In this document: piece after piece, positions 59,548 to 64,000 of the stretch
Layout of the letters: every line of letters begins with the position of its first letter
How positions within the stretch are numbered: the first letter of the stretch is position 1
From: Culex pipiens pallens
Taxonomy: Eukaryota; Arthropoda; Insecta; Diptera; Culicidae
DNA: 64,000 nt
Reading direction: 5' to 3'
NCBI RefSeq assembly: GCF_016801865.2
Contig: NC_068939.1
Span: 143,096,756-143,160,755, forward strand
Position numbers and translations under genes: made by a program
The notes under the pieces: model-generated
What the model saw: only the letters and a program-made list of their open reading frames with translations
What the model was told of the DNA's origin: nothing
Databases searched by the model: none

Positions 59548-60892
59548 AAATATTTTTATCGTAAGTGAGAAATTTTAACATTTATTGTTTTTTTTAATAC
59601 TTCATGAAGCCACCTCGATGTTTATTTTTAAAAAGCTGAGAAAATTTCCAACAATTTTCTCTCTAAGATTTGGAAATTGAACAGTTCGTTTCTGAGATAT
59701 AGTGATTTTTTTTTATTGTTAAATATAAAATCTTTTGTAAAATTTGTGATCCCTTCAAATCCCTTCAATAGCTGTTACGATATTAAATTATTTAAAGTGA
59801 TTTGTAGTACGTTTTGTTTCAAAATTTCCAAAAAGGCTTGAAATTTGTAATTTTAATTTTTTTTGCTCCCTTCGACCTCGATCAACGCCGAGTGACCAAA
59901 AATTCTAATAAAACTTGTATTAGCCTTATTGGTGTAATCTAAATGCATTTGCATTAAAAAACACAGTTTAAAAATAATTCTGAACTGTTCAAATTACAAA
60001 CCAACGCCACCACACGGTACCCTTACAAACACAAACTCCTTCACAAAGTACGAAAGTGTTGGCGCAAACGCTCGCATACAATGCAACGTGCCATCGCGAT
60101 GGTGTCCCTCATCTCGTCCAGGAAGCTGGAGAACCTGGAACTCCAAGAAGCAACTCCAAGAGGGAGTACCAGGAGAAAATAAAACTGGTGGCGCGCGGCA
60201 ACACACATAAAAAGACGAAGGTACAACAACAAGCACCGGTCCGGATTTGCTCGCCCTCTCTGTTTCTCTCTCGCGATGATTATGACAAAATTGCAGTAAC
60301 GGTCGCGTGAGGCAAGGGGGGGGGGGGGTATGAGGCAGATTATGAGGATTCCTTTGAGCGGGAAGGAGCCGCAGCATCCCGTTCATCTTCCACTGCTTCG
60401 GCATGTTGATGTTCGGAGAAGGGGGAAAAGATTGCGGAAAAAAGAAATGATTAAAGACGGAAAAATAATGCCTTTTTTGTAGCAATTGTCATCGGTGGAT
60501 TTGCAAGCAAGGATGAAATGAGCGAAGGGAGGTGGGACGGTGGAGGGGAGAGGAAGCATGAAAGAGAAATTTGTACGGAATATCAGCATTAATGGGGACG
60601 GGAGAATTGAAGGCCCAGTCGCAATCGTTGGATATTTTATCATTAAAATTGACAGTATTCACTCAAACATTATTTTTTGTAGCAAGTTTGAATTTTAAAA
60701 TATGTTCATGTTTTTTAAACAAATTTGATTGTTTAATATATACTTCGATCGTTAAAGGTCAATTGTTCATTTTCATGAAGTTCATCTAAAAAGAAGTTTT
60801 TAAAATTACTACTAAGTACGGATTTATTATGCACACGGGTTATTTCTTGAACGTTTAATAGTTTAGATATTTTCCCAGGTATTTAATTTTCA
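59548..60892. other. Noncoding stretch with a GC-rich island
   Basis: 59,998-60,640 is notably GC-rich for the region. It contains a G13 run (60,316-60,328) and frames such as MVSLISSRKLENLELQEATP (plus strand), but no splice-supported exon or known motif. It may be part of a transcript of an outside gene. Confidence 0.4.
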
Positions 60893-61445
60893 ATTGCGGA
60901 TATTACTTTTCACAACGATAAAGCAGCTTATTTTTTCTGAGTAAAATGACTCTTTGTACGATCACAAAGGTTTCAAAATTGATTTTTAAACCAATTCTGA
61001 AAAATTAACAACGCGGCACTACTTGACAGAAAGTCTTTTACTTGACAGCTCGTTCCAAGTGGACCACAGTTGATCCATCATAAAATGTTGTCTTGATAAT
61101 TTAATTTTTTCGCATTAAAATAAAAAAAGTGATCAGAATTGGGTACTAAAGCCCTATGTAAATTTTTATGTGCAACGGTAAAAAACACGATAAAAAACCA
61201 TTTGTGATCACTTTTTTTCATTTTAATGCAAAAAAAAAAACAGGACAACATTTTTTCAATGGATCAACTATGGTCCCCTTGGAACGAGCTATCAAGTAGG
61301 ACCTTATCTGTCAAGAAGGACCGTGAAGTTATTTTTTTTTTAATTGAATTAAAAATCCATTTTAAATCCTTTGCGGTCGTTCAAAGGGTCATTGTACTCA
61401 GAAAAATAAGCTTTATCGTTATGAGCAATAATATCACAAATTTAA
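60893..61445. mobile_element. Palindromic miniature element (about 550 bp)
   Basis: 60,895-61,100 and 61,205-61,442 are inverted copies: tttctgagtaaaatgactct / agggtcattgtactcagaaa, cttgacagctcgttccaagt / ccttggaacgagctatcaag, caaaatgttgtc / gacaacattttt. The centre lies near 61,150. Ends are not sharply defined; no target duplication identified. Confidence 0.75.
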
Positions 61446-62394
61446 ACTTCATTTTAGGACCCGATTGGTTTTCAAGCTTGTTTTTAACCGTTGTACATAA
61501 ACAATATAGGGCTGGCAAATTTTGAATATTTTTTTAATTTTGAATTTTATATTATTTAAAGTTTTCCTATTTTTTATACAATTATGCGAGCTGGTCATAC
61601 AAAACGTGCAAGAGCATTTATTCGAAAATCTGCAGATATCTTGAAAAGGTAGTATTTGATCGATTCGGTGTCTTCGGCAAAGAAGTAGGTTTTAATAAGA
61701 TCTTTAAAGAAGAAATAGGTACACAGAACACCCGTTATCCAAAATACTATTTTTTTAGTTTTCTTTTGGCATCCTCTTGTTAGAGTTTCGTAGAGTACAA
61801 AATTTCCTACCAGATTTATAAACTTTCGATTTTTTTTCGAAAATATTAGAAAATTTGCAATCGAAAATGACTTCACATTTTTTGTTTGTTTGTTTGTATT
61901 TTTTTTCTGAAGTGTAAATGATTAATTGATAAACAGGTGAATTTTCTGAACACATGATCAAACTGTATTTTTTCGATTGTTTTAATTCAAATTGTGCCTT
62001 TCGAAATTGCATTTTTTTTTTTTGCAAAATTATGATTTGTTCAGCATTTGTCGTTTTTTAGTGGACGACTCGTGTTAAAAAAAATACATTATTTTGCTAC
62101 TACATAGTTCCATAAACAACTTCTTTCTAATCTATCATGTAAAAAATCAAAAATAATTAGCCCTTACATTTTTTTTACCAAATTAAATAAACGTTTTTCG
62201 ATTTTTCATTAGAAAAAGTGTACTGAAAAATTTACATCAAAATAAATGTTCAGAAATTTAATGCACTTTTTTTTAATTCTCATGATTTTGCTTTTTTCAA
62301 TAAGGCAGTTGCAAATATTTTTCAAAGTCTATGTCCGCCAAAATTGGTTCGAAAAATCAGAGGGCAAAACTTTTTTTTTCATAAAACTGTAAAA
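61446..62394. other. AT-rich noncoding stretch
   Basis: A weak family C block (gattcggtgtcttcggcaaa) lies at about 61,650. No gene. Confidence 0.6.
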
Positions 62395-62650
62395 TTTCAA
62401 TGGAAATAGAAGTCTACAACTCAAAGTAATCCCAAACGCCTTTTTCTGCATTGATAATCATATTTATCTTATTTGGGCTTGCTTAAATAAATTTGAAATT
62501 TTATGAAATTACTTGAACATAGTAGCAAGGCAAAAAAATATCTCACAAAATAAAATTTTCGGCAATACTTTGAAAATATGGAAACTTATGATTGCAAAAC
62601 AACTGGACAGGTGTATAATGCATTAAAAAAAAACATTCAAATGTTGAAAG
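62395..62650 (+). repeat. Family G repeat, copy 2
   Basis: Same blocks and orientation as 30,380-30,700. Confidence 0.7.
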
Positions 62651-62872
62651 CATGGCCTGATTCCTTAGGCAAAATAAATGGTAAGTTGGAATTTGCATGA
62701 GATTAAAAAAATGTATGGAGAAAGGCAAATTTTCGTTTCTTGATTTCCGGAAGCGGTTGACAATTGTGTGTCGAAGAGTACAAAGCGATCCGAGTTGATC
62801 CTGAAAAGTTATCAGAATATTTGAAATAATGGTATAGCATACAACCTCAATAAAATCAAAACCAAACATAAA

Positions 62873-63235
62873 AATGCATTAGCATTAGCATTAGCATTAG
62901 CATTTGGAGGACGCCCCACCACCGGAAGGCTCCACAACGCTTATCCCACTGTTTGGTGTGGTTGTATTAGACCCTCATCCGGAACAATAATCCAACACGG
63001 GAGATACCATGTCTTCATCTTTTGATGAGTGTGTAATACTACCCAGGGCATAAGGGGGTCCAGGCCGGGTCCAAGCTATCCTCAGGGATGGGAAGGATCG
63101 TTAGTAAACACCTATCTAAAGTGCGCAAGGACCCCTACGTCACCTTAGTGGTATAGATGTTTGTAGGGAGGTTTTGGACTCAATGTTAGTAGGAGAGGTA
63201 GAACCCTAGGATACACACCTCGAAAGGCATTGCGG
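62873..63235 (-). mobile_element. 3' end of a retroposon with (AATGCT)n tail
   Basis: On the minus strand a GC-richer 330-bp block ends in four to five TAATGC hexamers (62,873-62,902). Short tandem tails of this kind are typical of RTE-type LINEs and SINEs that use them. No reverse transcriptase frame is present in this short piece, so the class is inferred. Confidence 0.45.
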
Positions 63236-63923
63236 GTTGGTTGCAACCAAGCTTCCCTGCACCGTGCGGTACACGCGGTTCACTTGCACCTCGGGTTTGC
63301 TTTGCGCCTGCTTTGTTCGGTTTACACCCGTACCCGACTCACACGAACCGAGGGTATTTTGGTTCATCGTACCAGCGCACCACGACACTCTCGGTTCGCC
63401 GCGTCGGTTTTGTGTCTGGCACTCACCCATGGCATGAACCCGGTATATGAGCCAAGGTGCTTCACTCGATACGAGCCGAGGTACGTGCCGTGGTACGCGC
63501 TGGCGGTACAAAACGGGTTCAATACCACGGCGCGTACCACGGCACGCTGGGTTCATGCCATAGGGACGTGGCGTTACATCGTGCCGCCATCTGGTTTTTT
63601 TAAGTGCAAGAGTGGAAAAGTGCTGAGTCATCGTCTAAAAATAGACGGTGCCCTATCTCGCCCAGCCAAATGAAGTCGATAAAGTAGTCGGTTTCGATGA
63701 GAAAAAGTGGAAAACGTGGTCTAAAAATAGCGACGCCATCCCCCTATGGGTGAGTGCCAGACACAAAACCGATGGGGCGAGCCGAGAGTGTCGTGGTGCG
63801 CTGGTACGATGTACCAAGATACCAATACATAAATGGGTTCAGGCACGTACCGAAGCTAGAAAACCAAACCCGCGGTGTGCGTTGGCACTGGCGCATGGGA
63901 AGCTTGGTTGCAACAGTATTCCT
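63236..63923. mobile_element. GC-rich inverted-repeat element (about 690 bp)
   Basis: GTTGCAACCAAGCTTCCC at the left is matched in reverse complement at 63,897-63,916. The arms share accagcgcaccacgacactc, ggttttgtgtctggcactca and tcacccat, each about 200 bp, with 75-90% match. The middle has its own short inverted repeat (gtgccgtggtacgcgc / gcgcgtaccacggcac). All overlapping frames on both strands here are products of the GC-rich palindrome. Confidence 0.75.
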
Positions 63924-63945
63924 AATTCCAGTCTAGGCTCACCAA

Positions 63946-64000
63946 GTCGCCATGGCCTAGTGGTTAGCATTTTTGCTTACCAATCCAAAAGACGGGGGTT
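63946..64000 (+). mobile_element. tRNA-derived SINE head, cut by the window end
   Basis: Reads like a tRNA 5' half: a 7-nt acceptor-like stretch, box A TGGCCTAGTGGTTAGC at 63,953-63,968, an anticodon-arm-like TTTTTGCTTACCAATCCAAAA and the start of a box B (GGGGGTT) at the edge. Anticodon stem pairing is poor, so a SINE is likelier than a working tRNA gene. Culex carries the dimeric tRNA-related Twin SINE; whether this is one cannot be tested here. Confidence 0.6.

Noticed and set aside
63206..63950. Several overlapping frames up to 147 codons on both strands
   Set aside because: All lie inside a GC-rich inverted repeat where stop codons are rare; no frame resembles a protein family.
63946..64000. 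Functional tRNA gene
   Set aside because: Anticodon stem and D stem pair poorly and the 3' half is outside the window; SINE head is likelier.

Overview
The window looks like mosquito DNA. Culicinae, most likely Culex, is inferred from gene content, very short (54-59 bp) introns in compact genes, AT-rich intergenic DNA and dense families of short inverted-repeat elements; no species call can be proved from sequence alone. There is one assembly gap (100 N, 9063-9162).

Layout: (1) 1-9062 is a single 54/57-residue tandem repeat array. It is open on both strands, but the minus strand reads as a Glu/Lys/Pro/Val-rich, PEVK-like protein and is preferred. (2) 9.2-16.5 kb is AT-rich repeat-laden DNA. 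(3) A strong Inr+DPE core promoter lies at 16,561-16,594, with a plausible 5' UTR exon ending at 16,749. (4) 16.7-26.9 kb is intergenic or intronic, filled with mobile elements. (5) 26,976-29,146 is a complete four-exon fatty acyl-CoA reductase (FAR). (6) 34,152-35,229 is a second set of the three C-terminal FAR exons with identical exon lengths and phases but no first exon of its own in the window. (7) 40,959-41,751 (minus) is a two-exon heme oxygenase. (8) 42.4-43.7 kb holds two decayed gene copies (Patr-1/PAT1-like and DDX3/Belle-like). They abut a hAT-type element with a perfect 8-bp target duplication. (9) 46,726-47,758 is a three-exon TRM7/FTSJ1 tRNA 2'-O-methyltransferase. (10) 48-64 kb carries no recognisable complete gene, only repeats, several long hairpin elements and a tRNA-derived SINE head at the right edge.

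The genes are independent housekeeping or lipid genes and do not form a pathway. FAR reduces very-long-chain acyl-CoA to alcohol at the ER (cuticle or tracheal lipids). Heme oxygenase is an ER tail-anchored heme degrader. TRM7 methylates tRNA anticodon loops.

The most interesting points are: the FAR locus organised as one Rossmann exon plus two interchangeable three-exon C-terminal cassettes; the homogenised 9-kb coding array; a 1.93-kb near-perfect palindrome with a 19-nt centre; a Tc1-like 1.5-kb hairpin whose empty site can be inferred from a paralogous repeat 5 kb away; a polyadenylated retrocopy with target duplication; and a heme oxygenase whose conserved distal Asp is Leu.
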